Source: Stercorarius parasiticus (Eukaryota; Chordata; Aves; Charadriiformes; Stercorariidae). Taken from it: DNA of 64,000 nt. The translations under genes and the position numbers were made by a program. Positions 1-29,343 of this stretch are shown here, piece by piece. Numbering within the stretch: position 1 is the stretch's first letter; each line of letters starts with the position of its first letter. The stretch lies in contig VWZL01003426.1 of the NCBI GenBank assembly GCA_013396915.1, positions 1-64,000 of the forward strand, written 5' to 3'. The notes beneath the pieces are model-generated. The model was not told the origin of the DNA. It worked only from the letters and a program-made list of their open reading frames with translations, and made no database searches.

Positions 1-60
1 GGAGCCGGCGGGCGGGTGGAGGTCCACTCCCGCCGTATTGCGTGCGGATTTTGCCTCAAA
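1..60. promoter_or_regulatory. CpG-rich left edge, possible SANBR promoter or non-coding exon 1
   Basis: The first 52 bases hold seven CpG dinucleotides and are strongly GC-rich. The sequence then turns AT-rich at once. This looks like the downstream edge of a CpG island. The first coding exon of SANBR has a clean splice acceptor just before a short untranslated leader, so at least one non-coding exon must lie upstream, and this is the only CpG-rich candidate seen. It could instead belong to an upstream neighbour outside the window (PEX13 precedes SANBR in human, from memory). No TSS motif was identified. Confidence 0.35.
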
Positions 61-2605
61 AACTGGGATCAGTTTTGTTTATTTGTTTATTTTTTTATTT
101 AACTACCTTATCTTCATTTCTGTTTTGACTAGTATGTGGGTAAACTACAAAGTTGCTGTTTCCCGTGCCCCCCACCCCCCCCTCACCATCACTTTGTAGC
201 ATTTAAGGGTTCTGCATGAAACCCCACGCCCATCCCACCATCTTCACCTTCCCGCAGGTTATGCACGTGCGAGGGGATAGTAATTCTTTTTTAGGTCGAT
301 TCTTTGCTTCAAATAAAAAAAAAAAAACAAACAGTCTTGAATGAGGTGGTGCGTTTCTGTAATATAAACCAGCTTCCTGCATAATGAATTAACTCTATTT
401 AAATCATGTCAGTGGTGCGTTTCTGTAATATAAACCAGCTTTCTGCGTAATGAATTAACTCTTTATTTAAATCATATCAGTTTTATGAAATATTGAAGGG
501 TTAGGAATCTTTTACACCACTTAATTTAGAATTCTAAGTATTAATAAACAATTCCTATTGTCACATATCTTTCTATATTGTGGGTATCAAATGAGTTGGT
601 CAGAATTGAACAATTCCGAAACTTTTTTCTCCGATTTCCATAGTTGAGGAAGGGGTTAACTTGAGCTTTAATTGCAGTAACAAACTGGAGAGAATCTGTA
701 GAAGTTGCCTGTTCTGTCTTAACAATATGCTTTACCACAGGCTCATGTTGCTCTTACGGAGTGCACCACTCTTGCATGAGTCAGAATCTTGTGTGTGTCT
801 TTATACTGCTGACAGGATTTCCTAAAGGACGAAAGGCAAATGTTAAATATCATGTATAAAGCCACAAAGAGGAGTCCCATGCTCTTTCCAGAATAGAAAT
901 AAAAAAAACTTAACTTCTTTATTCCTGTAACAAAGTATGCTGTTTCATTTATCTTTGCAGTAATAAGCATATATAAAACTGCATTTTAATGTATGGAATA
1001 AGTGGATTAAAAAAATAGTATTTGAGAGACAAAGGCTTCGTCCCTTTTGAACATGTCATTACGTTTTAGAATACCTGTCATCCCTTCGTGGTCAGGTTGC
1101 TTCATGTTCCACAGTGCTGATGTGTCCATAAACTTGTTACCAGTAAAGTACTCAAAGCACACTGTATTTTTCCCTTTAAATTATAGACTCTAACTATTGC
1201 AAAATAACTTCTTTTCTTTCCTTCTTTCTTTCTTTGATTACCCAATATAATCGTATCATAGAACTAGTCCTTAAAATAGTGATTTATGGAACGTTGACAT
1301 CGCTTGTAATTTTACTTTCATTAAGCATATTTTATGGCTCAAGACCAGAGGATTCTAATAATCTTCTAATATTCTAATAATCATTTACTTATCTCATTCA
1401 AACATATTTTTAAACCAGCTGCTACATGCTTACAAGGTAGCACAAGAAGTCGGCTTTTATAACCGCTCAGGTTTGTCACTGGTGCTGACCTGCTCTGGTC
1501 TGGTTATTTCTTTTCATAGCAGCAGAAATGGTAGATGCTCAGTGGCTTAAATATAATTGGTACTGACATCTGTCTGTGCACTGAAGGTGAGAAGTCTCCA
1601 TCATGGAATCACCACAGTGACACCACTTGATAGTACTATGAGGATGAAGGCTAAGTACTCAATGACTGAAGGGACTGAGCTACCTTTACCTTTAGTGGTA
1701 TCTATGTTAATTGGAAAACTTGGGCTCATATTGTCTGTGAAGGACCTTTGTCCTTTAAAACTGGTTATTTGGCATGCTTTGCAATAGATTTCATTTAGAT
1801 AGAATTGCTAAAATACTATGATTTTTTCCTAATGGATTTGTTTTCTCTGTTGTGTTTGTGGCTCTTTTTTTTATTTTTTTAGACTCACGAATATATGAAA
1901 CCTAAGAATTATCTTGGTGGGTTCTGGGTTTTTTTTCTTTCTGACGGTTTCATGCAGCTGCTCTTTTGAGAGGTTGAAAGCTTACAGTTACCTGCTATTG
2001 TGATTTTGGTTTCTACCAACAAAACAAAGCAAAAAAAGAGCTGGAATTACTTCTAGAGTCAGAAACAAAATCAGTGCTATTTTGTATATTTTCAGCATCT
2101 TTTCTTTCAGCTACACGGAAAGAGGATGAGGCGAAAGAAACATCTCTGTGAAGCATACTTTTAGTATCAAGTGATCATCTGTCATCTAAGTGTATTATCC
2201 CTGAAATTCACTATAATTTTTGCTTTTTCAGTCAAAATTCTGTATGTGACTTTTGGGTTCTCTTATTTATATGATCCGTTTAAGGTACTTTGGAAAAGGT
2301 CCAAAGTGCTTTCCAAATATGAATCCTTACTAAGCTCTTTGTCTGTGCATTACTTGAACATGAAATGATTGATTAATGCCTGCAGTTTTATCCCAGCATA
2401 TGCTAAAACAGTATTTTGAACTTTTATTGTGTTTCCTGGTGCTATACATAAAATTCATTTACAAAAAGAAAAAATAAACCCTAAATATAATGCTTTTTGT
2501 AAATCAGGTGAACTGCGTTTTTGAAGTATTCACTGCTGTCCTTATATGCTTTGCTCTGGTGTTCAACTTGAAGCTGAAGGAACAAGGTTTCTTGGCCTGA
2601 TAATT
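61..2605. other. Non-coding stretch, probably 5' intron of SANBR
   Basis: About 2.5 kb of AT-rich DNA without convincing coding sequence; the open frames here are under 80 codons and lack splice or family support. It holds a tandem duplication (346-479), a short TTTC-type microsatellite near 1211-1234 and A or T runs. If exon 1 of SANBR is at the left edge, this is its first intron. Confidence 0.5.
346..479. repeat. Two-copy imperfect tandem duplication, 66-68 bp unit
   Basis: Unit 1 (346-411) and unit 2 (412-479) both begin GTGGTGCGTTTCTGTAATAT and differ by a few substitutions and a 2-bp insertion. The high identity points to a recent local duplication. It contains no gene. Confidence 0.85.
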
Positions 2606-4102
2606 TGTGGTGCATTGACGCTGGCTGGACACCAGATGCCCACTAAAGCCATTCTATCACTCCCCCTCCTCAGCTGGACTGGGGAGAGAAAAATATAAGA
2701 CGACTTGTGGGTTGAGATAAGGACAGGGACAGATCATTCACCAGTTACCATCACAGGCAAACCAGACTCAATTTGGAGAAAATGAATTTAATTGAATTTA
2801 TTAACAATCAAATCAGAGGAGGATAATGAGAAATAAAAGCTAAATCTTAAAACACCTTCCCCCCACCCCTCCCTTCTTCCCGGGCTCAACTTCACTCCTG
2901 ATTTCTCTGCCTCCTCCTCCTGAGTGGCACAGGGGGACGAAGAATGCAGGTTGTGGTCAGTTCATCACACATTGTCTCTGCTGCTCCTTCCTCCTCGGAG
3001 GACTCCTCACACTTTTCCCGTGCTCCAGTGTGGGGTCCCTCCCACGGGAGACAGTCCTCCACAAACTTCTCCAACATGAGTCCTTCCCACGGGCTACAGT
3101 TCTTCACAAACTGCTCCAGCATGGGTCTCTTCACGGGGTTCTGTCCTTCAGGAACAGACTGCTCCAGTGTGGGTTCCCCCGTGGGGTAACCAGTCCTGCC
3201 AGCAGACCTGCTCCAGCCTGGGCTCCTCTCTCCANGGCTCAACTTCACTCCTGATTTCTCTGCCTCCTCCTCCTGAGTGGCACAGGGGGACGAAGAATGC
3301 AGGTTGTGGTCAGTTCATCACACATTGTCTCTGCTGCTCCTTCCTCCTCGGAGGACTCCTCACACTTTTCCCGTGCTCCAGTGTGGGGTCCCTCCCACGG
3401 GAGACAGTCCTCCACAAACTTCTCCAACATGAGTCCTTCCCACGGGCTACAGTTCTTCACAAACTGCTCCAGCATGGGTCTCTTCACGGGGTTCTGTCCT
3501 TCAGGAACAGACTGCTCCAGTGTGGGTTCCCCCGTGGGGTAACCAGTCCTGCCAGCAGACCTGCTCCAGCCTGGGCTCCTCTCTCCATGGGACCACAGGT
3601 TCCTGCCAGGAGCCTGCTCCAGCGTGGGCTTCCCACAAGGGTCATAGCCTCCTTCGGGAATCCACCTTCTCTGGCATGGGGTCCTGCATGGGCTGCAGGT
3701 GGATATCTGCTCCACTGTGAACCCCCATGGGCTATAGGGGGACAGCATGCCTCACCATGGTCTTCATCGTGGGCTGCAGAGGAATCTCTGCTCCGGCGCC
3801 TGGAGCACCTCCATTCCCTCCTTCTTCACTAACCTTGGTGTCTGCAGGGTTGTTGCTCTCACATGTCACTCCTCTCTCCAGCTGCAATTGTGCAGGGTTT
3901 CTTTTTTCCCCTTTCTTAAATATGTTATCCCAGATGCGCTACCACTGTTGGTGATGCTCTCAGCCTTGGCCAGTGCTGGGTCCATCTTGGAGCCAGCTGG
4001 CATTGGCCCTGTTGGACATGCGGGAAGTTTCCAGCAGCTTCTTACAGAATCCACTCCTGTAGCTTCCCAGCTACCAAAACCTTGCCACACAAACCCAATA
4101 CA
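2606..4102 (-). mobile_element. Solo LTR of an avian endogenous retrovirus, antisense
   Basis: Read on the minus strand, the element starts TGTATTGGGTTTG and ends with CACCACA, so the TG...CA termini are intact. A near-perfect 5-bp target duplication flanks it exactly at those termini: TAATT at 2601-2605 and TAATC at 4103-4107. No retroviral gene lies beside it, so it is a solo LTR left by LTR-LTR recombination. It matches from memory a common avian LTR family with a GC-rich middle made of degenerate repeats around a 'gctccag' core. A 5-bp duplication suits the ERVL-like class, but that is inference. The apparent length of 1497 bp includes the 353-bp exact duplication at 2883-3587, so the true length is probably about 1.14 kb. 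Several sizeable open frames on both strands are by-products of the GC-rich repeats and are not genes. Confidence 0.85.
2883..3587. repeat. 353-bp exact tandem duplication with an N at the joint
   Basis: 2883-3234 and 3236-3587 read identically throughout, and position 3235 is an undetermined base exactly between them. Independent copies inside an old LTR would have diverged. Zero divergence plus an N at the seam suggests two contig ends that overlap but were joined without merging. This is probably an assembly artefact, not biology. Confidence 0.85.
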
Positions 4103-4718
4103 TAATCCTAGCTAACTGGGAGTTATGAGTGCCTTAGGAAAACTCAAAAGTCAGGTCTTCAGGATGAGAGCTGAAAGACATCCAGGTGTTGTGTTTCCTG
4201 GCTACAGAGAATTATTGATTGCCCTTAGCTGGGTGCCCTCAGTTGGCTCCTACATAATGGAAGTCAGGTGCACAAAACAAATAGGCAGAGCAAAAGGAGA
4301 CCAAAGGTAAGCAGTAGGAAGTTTGGGGCAAGAGATGAATGTATTTGAATGTAAGTAAATTTAAATTAAAATGTCTCTCTGTAGCTTGGGCTGTTTATTC
4401 TGAGACTGTGGGAGGCCTTTTTTTGCACTGGAGGGTTCAGTGGTGGGAATCCCTCCTAGAATCAGACAGCTCAAAGGAATGGTGGGTAGTGCCTGCTCCT
4501 GTTGTTTGGGTTTGTTGTGTTTTGCACATCTGCTTCTCCCCCTGGGTTTTTGAGGATGCATATATGAATACATAAGTTTTGTCAAATAAAACCTTAGTAC
4601 TTGACTGTAGTGTTGTGGTAAACATTTCCCATAGTAACTTACAGAGTGCTGCAGTTAACCTAGATGAAGCTTTAGCAAACCATGCAGTAAGACTTGCTAG
4701 TAACGTTTTCTCTTCTAG
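4103..4718. other. Non-coding gap between LTR and first SANBR coding exon
   Basis: No coding signal was found. It ends in the pyrimidine-rich tract and AG (4717-4718) that forms the acceptor of the first SANBR coding exon. Confidence 0.55.
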
Positions 4719-4728
4719 GCTTAAGTAG

Positions 4729-23784
<19,056 letters not shown>

Positions 23785-25785
23785 GGACTCATGAAAAAAC
23801 TTTAGCCAGAACATATTACTGCTTCCTGAGACTGTACTGCACTCTGACGTATGGAGAATGCACATCTCTGAAACTTTCCAGTTGACTTATTTATTACTTT
23901 AAGCCTTGTAAATTATTTTGTGTGATAAATGATTGCAAATCCAATAAGGTCTGTACTTATTTTAATTGTAAATATACGATTTCTTAAATTTAATTGCTTT
24001 TTTTTTAGGCTATTGTGTTAAGTTGCATAGAAAATATTTTATAAATATACAAAGTTAAATTATCAGACTAACTTTATTTATGGGGAAGACATAAATATGC
24101 CTTTTAGTATGCTAGAAATCCTGAAAAGGAAAAAGCAAGACTACTGAATTCCGAATACAGTCAGCAGCATTAACACAAGTCGCCTAGAGTATTTATGTTG
24201 TGTAGTATTTGATGGTACATTTTAGGTCAGTCCTCTGGGGATTTGCATTTAAAGTCTGTGATGATACCTGTGACTCTAGACTAGCTTAATTAATGCAGTT
24301 CTGAGGCTTCCTTCTGTACATCACACAACTCCCATTGGTGTGAAGGTGGGCAGCAGGTAGAGACTAGACCTCCAAAGATTATATAAATGCCACAATGATG
24401 CAGTATTGCATCTTGCATGTGAAATGCTTGCTTTACTTTTGTGTGAAATTAATACTCATTCCCATTCCATATCTGACTCCTCTTGCACAATACACTATTT
24501 TGTTCCCTTCTAATATCCAGACCTTAGGATGCGAAGCAGTTCTGTCTCTTAATGATGCTGTGCCACTTAATTTCTGAGCAGATATGCTGCTAATTCTGCA
24601 TCTATTAACAGAGATGAATCATTATGAAGATTTGTGCATGTACATCTTTTGGGTCTAGTTACTTTCTGAAACCTGCCTGAATAACAGTTTAGAAGTCAGA
24701 TGCACTTTCAAGTTCTGTATTTGGAGCAATAGAATATAAGTTTGTCTACATGTAAAATCCAGGGCTACCAAAACGAAATAACTTGCCTAGAAAATATGTC
24801 ACATATTAGCAAAGAAAATGGCAATAATGGCAATAATAATGGCTGAATTCAAGTAAACACATTCTGACTTTTTGAAACAGGTAGAAAGCGTGCTCAGGGA
24901 AAGTTTATTCCAGACCACGTCTGTACAATAAATTGTGAGTTTGGAATTAAGTCAGCAAGATCCTGGGTAGGAGGGTGGGGTGGGGTAAGGAGAGGGAGAT
25001 CATCGTTTAAATGCACTCTTCTCTCCATTCAGGCTTTTTTTGTTTGTCTTGTTTCTTGACGATTTTCAATAGGCTTTAGAAAAATAGGATAGCAATACTT
25101 GAAAAGACTGCGTTCAAGGTGGAACATTTTTATTGAAACAATTAAAAATGAATGTTGTCTGCTGTGTGTTTTGTCTGATGCTGTAGCAAATTTGGAGCCC
25201 AATGAAACCAACAGGCAAAACTGTGGATTTCAATGGCTTTGATTTTGGGCAGGAGTGGTAACTTTGCAGGAGTGCTTTAATCTGTATCAAATAAATAAGG
25301 CTTTATTCATGCCTCAGGCCCATTTGCGATTAGTAATGCAATTTTAAGCACTTACAGTAAACATTGGAAGACTGATTGTTGTTTGTTGAAAGAGGAAGTA
25401 TTATAAAGTCCACCGTGTATGAAAATGCAGTAGAGTAAGTGTTTTGCTACAACTTTGTGACTTCTGCTAGAGGATTGTTCCAAATTCCCATGGTAAACTT
25501 TGCGGTGGAAGTTGCAAGCTGCATGTATGTGTGTTTAGTTTTCATAGAACTACTGACTAGAAGAAAAGGGAAAATTCTGATGGTTTTGTTCTGTGGGTAA
25601 GTGCCAGTTCTACGTGCCAGTATTGTTTTGTTCAAAAATATTTTTGAGCATATAAAAATAACGTACATGATATGCAGTCTATCTTTTTTCCCCTTGCCAA
25701 CTGCCTTGAATTTTTATCTTGTATTAATTTTGAAAAGTTGTCTTTGTTTAATGGAAATAAATGTTACTGATTTAGGAAGTGTGTG
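23785..25785 (+). other. SANBR: Probable SANBR 3' UTR with candidate poly(A) signals
   Basis: After the TAA the sequence is AT-rich and non-coding. AATAAA hexamers occur at 24927-24932, 25290-25295 and 25756-25761. The last is followed within 30 bases by a GT- and T-rich tract (gtgtgtgagtttttttt), which makes it the best distal poly(A) site. Earlier variant signals are possible, so the true 3' end is uncertain. Confidence 0.5.
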
Positions 25786-28700
25786 AGTTTTTTTTATAGA
25801 TACTCGTAAGAACTAAGTAAGTGTATAAATGCTGTTTGATAGTCTCAGTCACACGTGTACTTGTGATTAAATTGCAGCATCATGGTACAGGCTTTTTATG
25901 TGTCAAGAACAGGATAGGATTGAATACGGAGCTACTACAAATCTACAAGAGAAGAATTTTTATCTGTGTTGAGTTTTGAAGCTGGATTAAAAGTTCATGA
26001 GTGAGCTGCCCTACAAGTGACACAAGTATGCAAAATACCAAACTAAGCTATGTTAAAAATGTGTTCAACATTGCCTTCCACTGCCACTGTGCTGATCACA
26101 CCATTTAAACAGTCTGTTAAATCTATGAATAGAATTGGTTTCCATGATTCTGTTTCTAGAAACTGCCATATGGATGTTCTGTATATGTGCAGTTGGTATA
26201 CGGGGAAGACTATAGTGTACATCCTACTGTCGCGTGTGTGTTTAAACTAACTCACTGCACTGTGAAGCTGTGGCTGTTTGCTTGATGTCCAGAAATGTTG
26301 GAGAAAGCACCAGAAACTTAAACTCAGCCACAGTCTCCAAGAGAAAAAGGCAACATGTTAGGAGAAATGTGGACGCATGGGGTTGCCCTAGTCTGTAAAC
26401 GTAGAACTATGGATAGCATGGGCATATTTGATGTGACTGAGAGGACACTTCTCTCTGCCAGAAGGGAACTGATTTTTTTAAAAACATGGTTTCCTGTTCT
26501 TGTTGAGTGCACGGACATACTGTGTATTGTGTTGGGAAACAGCGCTTGTGCATCAGATGTTTGCTTGAGCCATTACAGGAAGGACCCTGCTTCCACTTAG
26601 GCACCTCCCTCTCCACTCTAGGCAAATATAAAACCTTATACATAAACATTGAAGGCATTCCTCCTGCAGCTATTCTTGGTGAAATCTAATCTGTATGAAC
26701 TCTACCTCTGTGTTCTGATTTTTTTTCTCTATTTCTTAATAATTAGGAAGTAAAGTAGACTGCACTCATGATAAATCTATTCCTGTAGTAAGATAAATTT
26801 ACCCTTGAATCCCCTCTTGGCTATATCTATAAATACAACCAGCCAAAGGCTTTTCCAGGCTTGAGTCCAAGTGACAGTGCAGAATAGCTGTGTCCCTGAG
26901 GTTACTGCCTCATCCTGTCTTTGAGCATCATGATGGTGGAGGTTGATGAAGCCATCAGGCTACAGCGACTGACAGAGTTGCACAGAACTGTGTGAGCTCC
27001 TCTACTTTGGGAATCACAAGGGCTTTGGATACTAATTTGATAGGTGCTGCTGCTGTTGAAAGTGGGCAGCATCCTCAGTTTGGGGAGGACTGTGCACTCT
27101 TACGCAGCCCTTAGTAGATGCTGTTGCTTGTCAGTTTGGTGTGGGAAAAGTGTGTGTCCTGCTGTTTGCCATTGTTGTGCCCCACACTCTCAGCAAGTGA
27201 TGCTGTCCTCAGTGACATAGCTGGATGCTAGGTTGGTATGTTCTGGTTAACGGTATTCAGTGTCAGTTGAAAAAACTACCGTTTCCAGCACACCACCATT
27301 GCTGGGTTGTATTCCTGCCTGTTCTGTAGCTTGTTTGGTGTTACAAATCATCTCACTTTAAATGCGTGTCTCTGTCCTCCTCTTTCCCTGTGTGTTAAGT
27401 GTAGAAAGCAAATGAATTTCATCTGAACTTTGTTCTGGGCCCAATTCTGTTATGGGATGTAGGTTACAATGGCTGAGACTGTCATGATTCTTCTTTTCTG
27501 GGCTTGGAGTGCTGATCCCTGGGAAAAACAACTGAGCAGGAAGAAATAATCTTGCATGGCAGCTTTGGATTTGGACTCTCCCAGCTAAATGGCTGTGGCA
27601 GGTCATAAATAGTGAATAACAGCATTGTCCTGCATACGAGTAGCAGTTTTCATTCTATACCTGCCTGTAGGTGACCTTTAACTTATATTTGGTTTTGGAC
27701 TGGATTTATGTACACTAATGGCAAACCTTCTTCAGCTCCTAGGCTGCCTCCCCATAGATAATGAGGGAGATCTTTCTGGAGTTTTATCCTCTAAGGTCTC
27801 GTGCTACTTCTCACTGAGCTTCCAGCTCTCTGGGGTGCCTGTTGCTAACAGAGGTCCCAGAAAACGTTGAAGCTGCTTTGCCTTCACTGTGATTTGGAAT
27901 ATCCAAAAGTAGATATTTCCAATGATCAAGAAGATTGGTTGCTGGAAGAACTTTTTGGTACAAGTATCAGCTTACGTAGCCTCTGGTCTGGCTATGAGAG
28001 CACAAAGGTATGTGAATGCTGTTCAGTGAAGCTGGTCAAGAAACTTCTCTTCCTTTTTCTGCTTTCCAAGAGGTATTTTGTGCACAGATCTATCTTCTGT
28101 ATTTTGCCATGTAACCTTGTTAAGGCTTGGTCATCATGGACACAGAGAAGAATCAGGCAGGGGAGGAAAAATAACTGCCTGAGATTGGTTTTAGTAATAA
28201 TGCCACCAAATGCATAATCATGACTGGATGTGGCCTTTGTTCAAAAGAGATGGTGCCCATGATTGAACTTTTAATGTTTTTTAATCACTTCTGCTTGAAT
28301 TGTGCCCACATTTCCATTTCAATTATTTATGCCTAGGAAAGCACAATGATAATTTTATTTCTAGTTGTTATATGCAATTTTATTACGTTTTGTATTTTCA
28401 TTCAAACTATAGTAATTACTTTAGTATCCATGGTGACAAAATACACTGGCACAAACATGAAAAGACCTTGGTCTGGCAGCAGTTTCCTTACTGTGTCATC
28501 AGTTGCTCCTTTGAATTAAAGATATATTTGTCTCCAAACGATTGAAACAAGCTGCATGATTAGCTGTATCACTTGTAATCTTTGAAAGTTCTCTGCAAGC
28601 TTTTAGGTTTTGTTTTGTTTTGTTGTTTTTCTTTTTGCAGGAAAATTCATTGAAATAAATATTGTAACTGCTTGCTAAACCTATTTTTTATGTATACTAT

Positions 28701-29273
28701 CTGTAAAATACTAGGCACGCTTCAGAGGTGTCTACTTTCATCGCATCCAATAGGAACTACTGGTTTTGCAACAGGAATTCTGTATTTATTCCTTGTGGAA
28801 CAGAGTTAGGAGAAGATACTCTGCCATCGTTACGAGACCAAAAGGGAAAATGCTGGTCCCTTTGCCTTTTGACACCCCATCTCGTTTTCTTTCCCAGGGA
28901 AGAATGTGTACGTTTCTCTCCTATTGGTCAGGATGTCTTGCTGATTTATTTATTCTCATTACTATGTTAAGGTTAAAATAAAAATAGACTTTGTTATTTG
29001 TGCTGTAACACAAAAAGTGATATTTCCTTGTTGGTTTATTTTTATTGCCCAAAAGGGACTTTGATCTCACAAGCTGAACATGATAACCACGTCATATATT
29101 GTGGATTGCTCTCAAAGGCTTATTCCAGTCTTTTGCCTTGTTCTCGCTGAAGCGTTTGTCAAGATAGCAACTAACTTATGATATGGCAAATGAAATGATG
29201 CTTTACAAATATTGTATGTGAAAAGCGACCATCTGGTTTTGCCTTCAGGAGGATATTTTTTTCTGCGGTGCTC
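25786..29273. other. Intergenic region between SANBR and the cadherin gene
   Basis: About 3.5 kb. Several open frames under 120 codons lie here, the longest at 27867-28217, none with a recognisable product or splice support. A TTTTG simple repeat sits near 28610-28635. The promoter and any untranslated 5' exon of the cadherin gene should lie here, but no TATA box or CpG island was recognised. Confidence 0.5.
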
Positions 29274-29343
29274 ATGGCGCTTTCTAGATCTCTGGTTTTT
29301 GCTTCGATCGGTTGGGTTATGTTCATTTGTCTTGATGCACAAA
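29274..29343 (+). CDS. Cadherin coding exon 1: start codon and signal peptide
   Basis: The ATG at 29274 opens a 23-residue hydrophobic leader: MALSRS, a core LVFASIGWVMFICL, then DAQ. The core length and the small residue before Gln fit signal peptidase cleavage near residue 22. The context has G at +4 but C at -3, so it is moderate. The donor is AAA then GTAAGT, phase 1, the usual phase for a signal-peptide exon. Other frames across this exon are open too; this one is chosen because it splices in phase to the cadherin exons and encodes a leader. Confidence 0.8.

Noticed and set aside
3245..3748. Minus-strand open frame of 167 codons and plus-strand partners of up to 221 codons (3167-3832)
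   Set aside because: They lie wholly inside the solo LTR, are partly created by the 353-bp duplication, and are low-complexity by-products of GC-rich repeats. They have no protein family resemblance.
27867..28217. 116-codon plus-strand open frame between SANBR and the cadherin gene, with a GTATGT-like donor inside
   Set aside because: No recognisable domain, no matching acceptor or partner exon in phase, and ordinary intergenic composition.
25786..29273. Searched for C2orf74 or another human-syntenic gene between SANBR and the cadherin gene
   Set aside because: No frame or exon resembling these genes was recognised by eye. The absence is not proven.
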